NCBI GenBank assembly: GCA_964608615.1
Contig: CAZSQG010000102.1
Location: 1 to 11,973 of the forward strand
DNA from: CALEUX01 sp964608615
GTDB taxonomy: Bacteria; Bacteroidota; Bacteroidia; Bacteroidales; Marinilabiliaceae
Reading direction: 5' to 3'
DNA length: 11,973 bases
Shown: piece after piece, positions 1 to 6,192 of the stretch
How positions within the stretch are numbered: position 1 is the stretch's first letter
How the letters are laid out: every line of letters starts with the position of its first letter
The notes under the pieces: generated by a model
Told to the model about the DNA's origin: nothing
Seen by the model: only the letters and a program-made list of their open reading frames with translations
Database searches by the model: none
Program-made: the position numbers and the translations under genes

Positions 1-784
1 CTTGCAGGTTGGTTAAAAAATCACCGGTATTAAATGGCTTGGTAGTACCTGCCCGACAAGCATATTCCCACTGCGCCTCGGTGGGCAAAGTACCGCCTAC
101 GTAGGTAGCAAACTCGGTTGCTCCGTACCATGTTACAAATATTACAGGGTGGTTTTCGTAACCGGCAACCGGCTCCCATTTATTGCTATTGTAATGCAAA
201 CCCCAGTCGTAACCCCCACTGCTGGCATAAATTAATTCTTCTGTAGGATATGCACCAGCTGCATACAATCCATCGCTACCAATATTTTTGGCATTCAAAA
301 AAGCTGCATACTGGGCATTGGTAATCTCGTACTTGCTCATGCGGAAGGCGCTTAGCGTTACCGGGTATTGCGCTTCATTACTCCTTCTGCCTACTTCGCC
401 TGTGGGGCTGCCCATGGTAAAGGTGCCTGCGGGGATATCCACCATTAGCAGATAACCAACATTTATTTTAACAGTTTTACTTACGGCATTGTATGCTGAC
501 AAATCGGTGGGTGTAAAATCAACTTTCAAATCCTGATTTTCGCCAACAGCAAGGCTTGCTCCAATTGCAGGTGTATAAACAAAGGTTCCGGGCACATCGG
601 CTGTGGCATTTAGCTGGGTGGTACTTAGTATTGTTTCAACTGTAATATCTGCCGGATTTGACCACGTAATTATTGGGTCGTTTTTTACAATTGGGTCATC
701 TTTCTTGCAACTACTTGCAAAAAATGTAATTATACTTATCGCTATTAATAAGTAAACTTGAATTTTGCTTTTTGGGTTTTTCAT
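1..784 (-). CDS. FGE/SUMF1-fold surface lipoprotein (3' end outside window)
   Basis: The reading frame is open from ATG at 784 to the window edge, giving 261 codons with no stop, so the C-terminus is missing. Residues 1-26 form a lipoprotein signal: a hydrophobic stretch (YLLIAISIITFFASSC) with Cys26. The following KKDD resembles the Bacteroidota signal that sends lipoproteins to the outer surface. Residues ~38-109 look like an Ig-like beta domain (ITWSNPADITVE, then FVYTPA and VDFTPTDLSAYN). From ~112 the protein matches the formylglycine-generating-enzyme fold: IPAGTFTMGSPTGEVGRRS, then YEITNAQYAAFLNA, HPVIFVTWYGA, LPTEAQWEYACRAG. Family members include sulfatase-maturating enzymes, gliding proteins such as GldK, and many non-catalytic binding proteins. 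The catalytic cysteines of true FGEs would lie beyond the edge, so activity cannot be judged. The Ig-plus-FGE layout favours a non-catalytic surface protein. The fold call is firm and the function open. Confidence 0.9.
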   Translation of the reverse strand, partial: MKNPKSKIQVYLLIAISIITFFASSCKKDDPIVKNDPIITWSNPADITVETILSTTQLNATADVPGTFVYTPAIGASLAVGENQDLKVDFTPTDLSAYNAVSKTVKINVGYLLMVDIPAGTFTMGSPTGEVGRRSNEAQYPVTLSAFRMSKYEITNAQYAAFLNAKNIGSDGLYAAGAYPTEELIYASSGGYDWGLHYNSNKWEPVAGYENHPVIFVTWYGATEFATYVGGTLPTEAQWEYACRAGTTKPFNTGDFLTNLQ

Positions 785-1008
785 AAATCTAATTTTGATT
801 GTTAATATTGCTTTTGCTTATTTCTGTCTCAAGTTGTTGGGTGCTATTTTTATGTGGGTAAAATATGCCACCAAGGCTTGTTATACCTCTTCTATAAGGC
901 TTAGCAGGTGTTATGTACTGTTCTTATTTAATTATTCACTGGCCAGATTGAACTTGCCATCGAGAATCAAATCTTAGTGTTTGTAAATTCACATGGTTCG
1001 TTTCATGG

Positions 1009-1695
1009 CTATTTAAATTGATAGATGATACTCAGTTTCATGTAACTCGATGCGGGCGTTTCGTATTCGGCACGGTTGTATAGGTCGTCGAAGATTTGTG
1101 AGCCCCGGTAAATGTCGAAACTGCACCCCAGACGCGATTTGTTGGCGAAGGTGAACGGCAAGGCAGAAATCCCAAGCGTTATGCCACCCGAAAACTTATT
1201 GATGGTGTAACCCGGAAGCAATTGACCTTGCTGTTGAACAGATGGCATGTTGTACTCCAACGCTCCGCCAAATTTCAGACTGATTGTTCCCGGATCGAAT
1301 CGTTGTTTGAACAGATTTATGTTATAGGTTATAGGCACAATCAGTTGGGAAAGCGAAATCTTCCTCGTTCCGAAATATCCGTGAAAAGCATCGTTGTAGG
1401 TGAACTTTTGCGGACTGAATAGGTAATTGATACCCGCCTTAATATCGTTTCTGCCTACCGGAATGGTTGCATGTGCACCTGCATGGAAGCCAACACGTGT
1501 GGCACCGGTAAACCCATCAACAGGTGTTCCTTCAATTTTAGTCAGATCAGTGTTATCAACAATGCCGCCTAGATTGGTTCCGGCTTCAACCCCAAATTTG
1601 ACCTTTCGGTTTTGATAGGCTTCCGTTACCTCTCGACTACCTGAACACCCGGCCATGGTAATTAAAGCAACTAAAAAAATTGTTTGTGTTTTCAT
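1009..1695 (-). CDS. Lipoprotein-signal protein with outer-membrane beta-barrel-like body
   Basis: The 228-residue protein starts at ATG 1695. A longer frame begins at 1740, but the 1695 start places a clean signal (MKTQTIFLVALITMAGC) at the N-terminus, with lipobox MAGC and Cys17. The rest alternates hydrophobic and polar residues in a barrel-like way, with strands such as VKFGVEAGTNLGG, VGFHAGAHATIPVGR, ISLKFGGALEYNM and FSGGITLGISALPF. It ends YMKLSIIYQFK, like the last strand of an outer-membrane barrel with an aromatic penultimate residue. That pattern fits small porin-like Bacteroidota proteins. A lipidated N-terminus on a barrel is uncommon, so either the cysteine is not modified or only part of the chain is a barrel. 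The gene lies 224 bp upstream of the FGE-like lipoprotein on the same strand. Three phased repeats precede it. No named family is recognised. Confidence 0.8.
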   Translation of the reverse strand: MKTQTIFLVALITMAGCSGSREVTEAYQNRKVKFGVEAGTNLGGIVDNTDLTKIEGTPVDGFTGATRVGFHAGAHATIPVGRNDIKAGINYLFSPQKFTYNDAFHGYFGTRKISLSQLIVPITYNINLFKQRFDPGTISLKFGGALEYNMPSVQQQGQLLPGYTINKFSGGITLGISALPFTFANKSRLGCSFDIYRGSQIFDDLYNRAEYETPASSYMKLSIIYQFK

Positions 1696-1737
1696 ACTAA
1701 TTACATCAAAAAAATTCGTGCAAAGAAAACAGCAATC

Positions 1738-1800
1738 CAAATTTCGTAAGTCTCATTTAAGCCATTTCAAGTCTCAATAGCTTTTTTGCAGGTCTCAACT
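1738..1800 (-). promoter_or_regulatory. Three 21-bp-phased TGAGAC direct repeats, putative operator
   Basis: Read on the minus strand, three blocks of exactly 21 bp follow one another (1800-1780, 1779-1759, 1758-1738). They start AGTTGAGACCTGCAA, TATTGAGACTTGAAA and AAATGAGACTTACGA. TGAGAC is identical in all three and the shared pattern is roughly TTGAGACYTGMAA. A 21-bp spacing puts the copies on one face of the helix, as in binding sites of AraC-type and LytTR-type regulators. The last copy ends 42 bp before the ATG at 1695. Just downstream, minus-strand TTTCTTTG (1728-1721) differs by one base from the Bacteroidota -7 element TAnnTTTG, so the third repeat would cover the -33 region. The nearby AraC-type gene is an obvious candidate ligand. 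Repeat and phasing are seen directly; the binding role is inferred. Confidence 0.55.
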
Positions 1801-1837
1801 TCCGGAAGGTACTTATAACTACAGGAATGCAGAAGCC

Positions 1838-2396
1838 GTGAAGTCCACAAAAAAATCCTTTGTGTTTTTGGTGGCTTAGTTGGAATAAAAAAATTCTCCC
1901 ACGAAGCCACAAAGTTCACGAAGAAAAGCATTTGTGTTTTTAGTGCATTTTATGGGAATAAAAATTTCCCCGAAAAATCCTTTGTNNNNNNNNNNNNNNN
2001 NNNNNNNNNNNNNNNNNNNNNNNNNNNNNNNNNNNNNNNNNNNNNNNNNNNNNNNNNNNNNNNNNNNNNNNNNNNNNNNNNNNNNTTGTGCTCTCAGTGT
2101 CTTTGTGGGAATATAATATTCTCCCACGAAGCCACAAAGTCCACGAAGAAAAAATCCTTTGTACTCTTAGTGGTTTAGTGGGAATAGAAATTCTCCCACG
2201 AAGAAGCAATTGTATTAGTGCTTTTTGTTGGAATAAGAAATTTCCCCGAAAAATCCTTTGTGCTCTCAGTGTCTTTGTGGGAATAGAAATTCTCCCACTA
2301 AGACGCAAAGCTCATGAAGAAAAAATCCTTTGTGTTTTTGGTGGCTTTGTGGGAATAAAAGATTCTCCCACGAAGACACAAAGTCCACGAAGAAAA
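1838..2396. repeat. Array of ~70-bp imperfect palindromic REP-like repeats
   Basis: About five full units and two shortened ones follow one another. A full unit runs AAATCCTTTGTG, then a variable GGTGGCTTTGTGGGAAT, a short AT loop, ATTCTCCCACGAAG, and (A/G)CACAAAGTCCACGAAG. The right half is roughly the reverse complement of the left, so each unit can fold: for example GTGGGA (2350-2355) pairs with TCCCAC (2366-2371) and CTTTGTGT (2328-2335) with ACACAAAG (2376-2383). Units near 1924-1973 and 2203-2250 are shortened and end TTTCCCCGAA. Similar CTTTGTG/CACGAAG palindromes are scattered between genes in many environmental bacteria. No transposase is present. Short frames in both directions are just translated repeat. 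The array begins 22 bp after the AraC-type stop codon and could affect its mRNA 3' end. Confidence 0.85.
1986..2085. other. Scaffold gap of exactly 100 N
   Basis: The run is exactly 100 Ns, the conventional length for a gap of unknown size. It breaks a palindromic repeat unit in the array. The 21 bases to its left (1965-1985) are identical to 2241-2261, and the 28 bases to its right (2086-2113) are identical to 2258-2285. Both flanks therefore match a single intact unit, overlapping by the four bases TTGT. The true missing length could be zero, negative or several repeat units. Confidence 0.97.
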
Positions 2397-2418
2397 AACC
2401 ATGAAGAAGCCGTTGTAT

Positions 2419-3552
2419 TTAAAATGTACATGCCCTTCGGGCGTAGTCACGCGGTGTTTGACCTGTTGCATTTTTGAACACGCGGTTAAAGGTGGCTTTC
2501 GAGTTAAAACCACAATCAAAGGCAATGGCAATTAACGTGAAGTTTTTATTTTCGGGAAGAGGGCATCTGGTCTTGAATTCTTCGATACGGTAATAGTTGA
2601 TGAAGTCGTAGAAATTTTTATCCAACCGCCCGTTGATAATTTTCGAAAGGTACTCCGACGAAACCTCAAGTTCAGCAGCCAATGCCACCAAGGTAATTTC
2701 GGAGTTGAGGTAGGGTTTCTTGTCGTTCATGTGAGCCAGCAACGTGTGGATGAAATCGGTCTCTCGTTTGTCGAGCGAATCTGTTTCGTTGAGCATGGGC
2801 TTTGATTCGGGTAAATCAATGGAAATTGGTCTGTCTGTAAAGAGGTTTCCCTGTTTGTGTCCGAAAAAGCCCAATACAATTAAGTATACCGAACCCAGAA
2901 CAAAACTCACCTTGTGCATCAGCTGAAAGGAAGCTATCGGAAAAAAAAGATCGGCCACAAAAGATACATAAACAATGGTGTACACAATGGCAGATGCAAA
3001 CATAACCACTCGAAGCCAGGCCAAATCGTAGTTGTTGGTTTCAGAAAAATATCCCTTGATTTTGCGGTTATACCTTCGCACCATCAACACCGCCCACGAG
3101 AAATAGACAAGCGACGATAGCGCCATGGTCACAATCATTATTGGATAATCGATAAAATACTTGAACGATTCGGTTTGCAGTATTTCAATCTTTTCGGCAA
3201 TCGGAATGGTATAAAACTGAAGGGTGAAATCAAATACGCAAAGCAAAAATGGAAGCAGGTGGAGCAGGTACACAGGTTTGAATGAAAAGTGCTGGTCGGT
3301 GAGCGACTTTACATACACCCAAATGGTAGGGCCATGCAGTAACAACAGCGGGTTCGACACAAAAATGAAAGCAGGATAAGGAAACCCATGTGTGCGGTTG
3401 TATATTTCAAGGTAACTGAACAGCATATTAACCGTGTAAAGCATGAAAATACCGGCAAGTAAGTAATCGGAAATCGCTTTTCGGCGTTTCAGCAAAACAA
3501 GTAGCGTAATGATCAATCCCTCTAATACACCAAGTAATATAATGGATTCCAT
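2419..3552 (-). CDS. Membrane-anchored AraC-family transcriptional regulator
   Basis: The 377-residue protein has two parts. Residues 1 to ~230 hold about seven hydrophobic segments (for example 2-21, 28-50, 60-82, 92-116, 133-157, 180-202, 207-228). Residues ~270-377 are an AraC-type DNA-binding domain with two helix-turn-helix motifs: LVALAAELEVSSEYLSKIIN, and LIAIAFDCGFNSKATFNRVFK followed by GQTPRDYAR, the usual family ending. This is the Bacteroidota layout in which a multi-pass membrane sensor is fused to an AraC output domain; its ligands are unknown. ATG 3552 is the first start and has an exact -7 promoter element just upstream. The stop is followed by the palindromic array, then the phased repeats and the beta-barrel lipoprotein gene on the same strand. 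That gene is a plausible target, though nothing here proves it. Confidence 0.93.
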   Translation of the reverse strand: MESIILLGVLEGLIITLLVLLKRRKAISDYLLAGIFMLYTVNMLFSYLEIYNRTHGFPYPAFIFVSNPLLLLHGPTIWVYVKSLTDQHFSFKPVYLLHLLPFLLCVFDFTLQFYTIPIAEKIEILQTESFKYFIDYPIMIVTMALSSLVYFSWAVLMVRRYNRKIKGYFSETNNYDLAWLRVVMFASAIVYTIVYVSFVADLFFPIASFQLMHKVSFVLGSVYLIVLGFFGHKQGNLFTDRPISIDLPESKPMLNETDSLDKRETDFIHTLLAHMNDKKPYLNSEITLVALAAELEVSSEYLSKIINGRLDKNFYDFINYYRIEEFKTRCPLPENKNFTLIAIAFDCGFNSKATFNRVFKNATGQTPRDYARRACTF

Positions 3553-3575
3553 GTGGTTTGTTGAATTTGAATGGG

Positions 3576-3583
3576 CAAAGATA
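3576..3583 (-). promoter_or_regulatory. Bacteroidota-type -7 promoter element (TATCTTTG)
   Basis: Minus-strand TATCTTTG (3583-3576) matches the Bacteroidota sigma-ABfr -7 consensus TAnnTTTG at every fixed base. It ends 24 bp before the regulator start codon at 3552, which would give a short leader of about 15-20 nt. A good -33 TTTG at the expected 19-21 bp spacing is not visible (the sequence there is TAAT). Support therefore rests on the -7 element and its position. Confidence 0.5.
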
Positions 3584-3707
3584 GGGATTGTGATTTGTTT
3601 GAATTAGTAGAAAAACTAAAAATTTCAAATTATTAAAAATTGTGTGGAATGTAAATTGAGCTCAAGTTTCGGACTAATATAATGAAAGTTCAATTATTTT
3701 TATTCCT

Positions 3708-3845
3708 TCACAGCATTATCAATTGTAGTAAATGTTTTTTCTCAGAATTGATTTCAGTCAATACTCCATAAGGTGTTGTAAATATGGAACTTGTATGACC
3801 AAAATCAATTTTTGTTGTGATGGGTATAATCGTTACCAACTTCAT
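3708..3845 (-). pseudogene. Possible frameshifted gene remnant downstream of the lipocalin gene
   Basis: The 350-bp gap between the AraC-type and lipocalin genes has no intact gene but has protein-like stretches in two overlapping minus-strand frames. One, in frame with the lipocalin after its stop, reads GNSQFKVILKVIKDEVGNDY and stops at 3805-3807. The other runs from ATG 3845 to a stop at 3708-3710 (45 codons) and includes IDFGHTSSIFTTPYGVLTEI. Neither frame alone looks like a whole protein. Joined by a frameshift they would read as one small beta-rich protein. I do not recognise the family. It could equally be chance coding in AT-rich spacer. The rest of the gap shows nothing but the AraC-type promoter. 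Confidence 0.25.
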
Positions 3846-3903
3846 CCTTTATTACTTTCAATATCACTTTAAATTGCGAATTACCAATTGTTATGTGCTG
3901 GCC

Positions 3904-4443
3904 TTATTTTTGTTTGTCATGTTTAACCCATATTAGGTCAGCCGTGTTATACCCAATCTCCTCTGCCATCTTAAGATATTTATCTTTTATCTCCTCAGGA
4001 ATATCAATCTCGCGAGATAAAATCCACAAATACTTAAGACTTTTTCCAATAATCAAAGCATATCTGTATTCATCATCAATTGCGATTACATTATAGCCGG
4101 AATAAAAAGGTCCAAAGAATGATACTTTAAGCTTGGCGATGTTTTCTTCTCCAACAAATTTCGCCTTACCAATTGCTTGAGTCCATTCTCCTTTTATTGT
4201 ATTATACCCTTGATTGTCAACCTTTATGGTTCCGTTGTCATTTAAAGAATAATATGCAGTGGTGTTACTCAAATTCCGTTCATATTTAAAATCCTTTCTT
4301 GCAATCTCAAACCATTTACCGAGATATCTTTCTTTATCGAAAGATTTTACCGCAACTGCACCGTTCGGTATAGTAGCGCACGAGAATAATCCTGTCAAAA
4401 TAGTGCATATTAAGAGTAAATAAATAAATTGTCTGGTTTTCAT
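3904..4443 (-). CDS. blc: Bacterial lipocalin (Blc-type outer-membrane lipoprotein)
   Basis: The protein has 179 residues, normal for Blc lipocalins. The signal peptide ends in LTGLFSC with Cys22 as the lipidation site. The lipocalin first motif is DKERYLGKWFEIARKDFKYE (36-55), carrying the G-x-W core at 42-44. Later blocks TTAYYSLNDNGTIKVDNQGY and YALIIGKSLKYLWILSR (128-144) match the conserved beta-strands of Blc. Family members form an eight-stranded barrel that binds fatty acids or lysophospholipids at the outer membrane, often under envelope stress. ATG 4443 is the only start giving the signal. The gene stands alone between spacers: CACATAACA follows its stop and a copy of the 193-bp repeat lies upstream. 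The gene symbol is by family resemblance. Confidence 0.92.
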   Translation of the reverse strand: MKTRQFIYLLLICTILTGLFSCATIPNGAVAVKSFDKERYLGKWFEIARKDFKYERNLSNTTAYYSLNDNGTIKVDNQGYNTIKGEWTQAIGKAKFVGEENIAKLKVSFFGPFYSGYNVIAIDDEYRYALIIGKSLKYLWILSREIDIPEEIKDKYLKMAEEIGYNTADLIWVKHDKQK

Positions 4444-4511
4444 TCCTTTAGAATAAATGGTTGAACTATATTTTAAAATCAGGGCGATCTCTCTGCCAGG
4501 CCTGTAAATGT

Positions 4512-4705
4512 ATGAAACCTTTGGGGGTAGGATGGAGTCGACACCGTTTACAGTTATAAAATTTGATGCAGGGCTGACAGATTCACGTAACCACTAAACC
4601 CCCAATGTTTTATATATGATGTTCCGCAAAGTGCTTGTGTACTGTCTTTATTAGGAGATCCAATTTATGAAATGTTCTTTGGATTTGAGTAACAAAACTG
4701 TAATC
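4512..4705 (-). repeat. 193-bp spacer repeat, copy A
   Basis: This stretch matches 5911-6102 nearly end to end with only small indels. The best part is 4558-4705 against 5955-6102 (148 bp each). Shared blocks include GTAACCACTAAACCCC, GCAAAGTGCTTGTGTAC and GAAATGTTCTTTG; the first ~45 bp match more loosely. There are no terminal inverted repeats and no protein. It fills most of the 340-bp spacer between the lipocalin and GrpB-like genes, which holds no other feature I can support. Strand is given by the surrounding genes. Confidence 0.8.
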
Positions 4706-4783
4706 AAGATGGAGTATTTAAGTTTTCACATTCGAGAGGTTTAGGGGTGAATTGAAAATCGACGAAGTCAAACTCCCCCTTAC

Positions 4784-5356
4784 CTACTCAACTTTATTAT
4801 CCTTTATAGTTGATGTTATCCTTTTGATAAAATCAATTTTTGCTTCAGTATATGCCTCCCGATCAAACTCATAGAGTTTGGCAAGCTTTTTCTTTAATTC
4901 TGCATATTCTTGAGCAATTGCAGGGTTTGCTATTAAATAATTCTTAAAATTTAACCGTTCCCATAGTTGTTCTTGATCGTTTGTACCCATATGGATATGA
5001 TAGCAGATCTCATCATACCCAACCTCGGTGTATCCTTTGACAAACATTAAATGAGTAGGATGATTTTCCATGTGATTGTAGCCGTTAGTTGTCATTTTGT
5101 CTATTATTTTCTCTTTGATACCTTCAACATCTGGGATCTCAACCAAAACATCAATAGTAGGCTTAGCCGGCATTCCAGAAATAGCAGTACTCCCAAAATG
5201 TACCACTCTTTTAATTCCTTCCGACTTAAGTAAATCTAATATAAACTTTTTTTCTTGTTCGAAATATCTTGACCAAGAGGGATTAAATTCTACAATCTTA
5301 ACTGGGAAAAGTTTTCCTAATTCTATGGTAGACATTTTACTTAATTCTTTTTTCAT
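4784..5356 (-). CDS. GrpB-like UPF0157 family protein (nucleotidyltransferase fold)
   Basis: The 190-residue protein matches the GrpB/UPF0157 family over its full length. The signature HFGSTAISGMPAKPTIDVLV (53-72) has the G-S core and downstream Asp of the minimal nucleotidyltransferase fold. YHIHM (119-123) and FKNYLIANPAIAQEYAELKK (137-156) are the other family blocks. Some family members carry this domain fused to CoaE (dephospho-CoA kinase); biochemical roles of standalone forms are poorly defined. ATG 5356 is preferred because MKKELSKMSTIELGKLFPVK is a typical family N-terminus; Met8 (5335) is the alternative. AGGGG lies 7 bp before the ATG, a weak Shine-Dalgarno match. The gene follows the Rid-family gene after a 137-bp spacer, and the pair is bracketed by the two 193-bp repeats. 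Confidence 0.9.
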   Translation of the reverse strand: MKKELSKMSTIELGKLFPVKIVEFNPSWSRYFEQEKKFILDLLKSEGIKRVVHFGSTAISGMPAKPTIDVLVEIPDVEGIKEKIIDKMTTNGYNHMENHPTHLMFVKGYTEVGYDEICYHIHMGTNDQEQLWERLNFKNYLIANPAIAQEYAELKKKLAKLYEFDREAYTEAKIDFIKRITSTIKDNKVE

Positions 5357-5377
5357 AGCAACCCCTAAAAAATCTAT

Positions 5378-5414
5378 GACGTAACGTTTCAGTGATTTAT
5401 GAAGTTCATTAGGC
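5378..5414 (-). repeat. attC-like spacer end between the Rid and GrpB-like genes
   Basis: Read on the minus strand this begins GCCTAATGAAC and ends GAAACGTTACGTC. The two ends resemble the outer boxes of integron attC sites (RYYYAAC and GTTRRRY) with one mismatch each. At 37 bp it is shorter than typical attC sites, although the site could extend back into the GC-rich stretch just after the Rid stop at 5494. Similar CGTTA or CGTTG boundaries occur upstream of other minus-strand genes here (5891-5901, 9231-9240). Treat as suggestive only. Confidence 0.25.
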
Positions 5415-5493
5415 TTTGGGCGACAACTCTTGCCGGATTAATTTGGGGTTGCGAAGCTGAGCCGGGTACTTGTTTTTAGATATCGCAAATAAT

Positions 5494-5859
5494 TCATCCC
5501 TTGTAAGCGATTCCATCAATTTGAAATTCAAGTCCATTGGGTCCACCTGCATGAGCAAAATCAGTCGAAATAGTTTTCCTCGCCGGATACTTTCCTTTAA
5601 ATCTTTTTTTGAATACTTCTTCCATAATTGGTATATTCCAAACATCTCTGAAAAGAGCATCCACTTTTACCACATCTTCAAGAGTAAGATTTACTTTTTC
5701 CAGACGCTCTTCCATATTGTCGAGAGCTCCTTCAATCTGTTCTTTTACAGACTTTCCTACATTTCCAACACAATAGTTCAGGAAGACATAATCTCCAGCT
5801 ACCACATAGCCTGAATGTGCCCACTCTTCATTAACATCACCTCTTTCAATTTTGCTCAT
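5494..5859 (-). CDS. Rid family (RidA/YjgF/UK114-like) protein
   Basis: The 121-residue protein has normal Rid length. Recognisable blocks are VVAGDYVFLNYCVG (19-32), QIEGALDNMEERLEKVNLTLEDVVKVDALF (41-70), and YPARKTISTD (91-100) with Arg94 at the position of the catalytic arginine of RidA. The ending LEFQIDGIAYKG matches the closing strand VEIEAIA of the family, with Asp where RidA has Glu. Active RidA hydrolyses reactive enamine/imine intermediates from PLP enzymes; the Glu-to-Asp change and PNGL insert suggest another Rid subgroup, so substrate is uncertain. ATG 5859 is chosen over 5895: it has an A-rich leader typical of Bacteroidota and the extra 12 residues are not family-like. A second frame across the 3' end (to 5409) is not family-like and is not the gene. 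Confidence 0.9.
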   Translation of the reverse strand: MSKIERGDVNEEWAHSGYVVAGDYVFLNYCVGNVGKSVKEQIEGALDNMEERLEKVNLTLEDVVKVDALFRDVWNIPIMEEVFKKRFKGKYPARKTISTDFAHAGGPNGLEFQIDGIAYKG

Positions 5860-5910
5860 TTTTTTATCTTTTAATTCATGAATTATTAATGACATCTAAC
5901 GAACAGCAAC

Positions 5911-6102
5911 ATGAAACGGTTGGGTTTGCGGGGGTCGTTATTGTCTACCATTAAAAAATTTGATGGGGGTTAGAAAGGTTCAAGTAACCACTAAACCCCA
6001 ATATTTTATATGTGACGTTAGTGCAAAGTGCTTGTGTACAGTCTTTATTCAGGGATACAATTTAAGAAATGTTCTTTGAATTTGAGTAATAAAACTGTAA
6101 TC
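5911..6102 (-). repeat. 193-bp spacer repeat, copy B
   Basis: This is the second copy of the element at 4512-4705, same orientation, start to start 1,399 bp away. It sits between the Rid start and the stop of the double 4Fe-4S gene, so the two copies flank the GrpB-Rid pair as direct repeats. Just beyond its left end, minus-strand CGTTAGATGTC (5901-5891) matches the attC right box GTTRRRY at all seven positions. ATG in copy A (ATTTATGAAATG) is lost here (ATTTAAGAAATG), so the short plus frame is not conserved. No other feature is supported in this 333-bp spacer apart from the hairpin at 6127-6152. Confidence 0.8.
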
Positions 6103-6126
6103 GGATGCTGGATGTTCCGTGATTCT

Positions 6127-6152
6127 GAGGGCAACAGGATGTTGTCCCCCTC
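6127..6152 (-). terminator. Hairpin downstream of the 4Fe-4S gene, weak terminator candidate
   Basis: GAGGGCAAC and GTTGTCCCCCTC form an interrupted inverted repeat around AGGAT: CAAC pairs with GTTG, and GAGGG pairs with CCCTC after a small bulge. It lies about 41 bp past the stop of the gene ending at 6193. On the minus strand no T-run follows, so it is not a classic intrinsic terminator. It may only help stabilise the transcript end. Confidence 0.3.
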
Positions 6153-6192
6153 AACCCCCGCAGAGTCTTTCTTTTTGATACTTGACTTTGTG

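Noticed and set aside
765..977. 70-residue plus-strand ORF
   Set aside because: It starts inside the FGE-like gene antisense to its signal peptide and ends in a spacer; the hydrophobic start is only the reverse of the signal sequence.
1838..2396. CRISPR array
   Set aside because: Units are imperfect palindromes of varying length joined directly; there are no constant repeats with unique equal-length spacers and no cas genes.
2432..2442. GCCCTTCGGGC hairpin as a terminator
   Set aside because: It lies inside the last codons of the AraC-type gene, the stem is only four base pairs and no T-run follows directly.
1876..2531. Short ORFs on both strands across the palindromic array and N gap
   Set aside because: They translate the repeat units in every frame (IPTKTLRAQRIF-like strings recur) and several run through the Ns, so they are not genes.
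4667..4744. 25-codon plus-strand ORF in copy A of the 193-bp repeat (MKCSLDLSNKTVIK)
   Set aside because: The ATG is absent in copy B (TAAG in its place), so the frame is not conserved between the two copies.
5409..5660. 83-residue minus-strand ORF overlapping the Rid gene 3' end
   Set aside because: The other frame encodes the complete Rid C-terminus ending at 5494; this frame shows no family features beyond that overlap.
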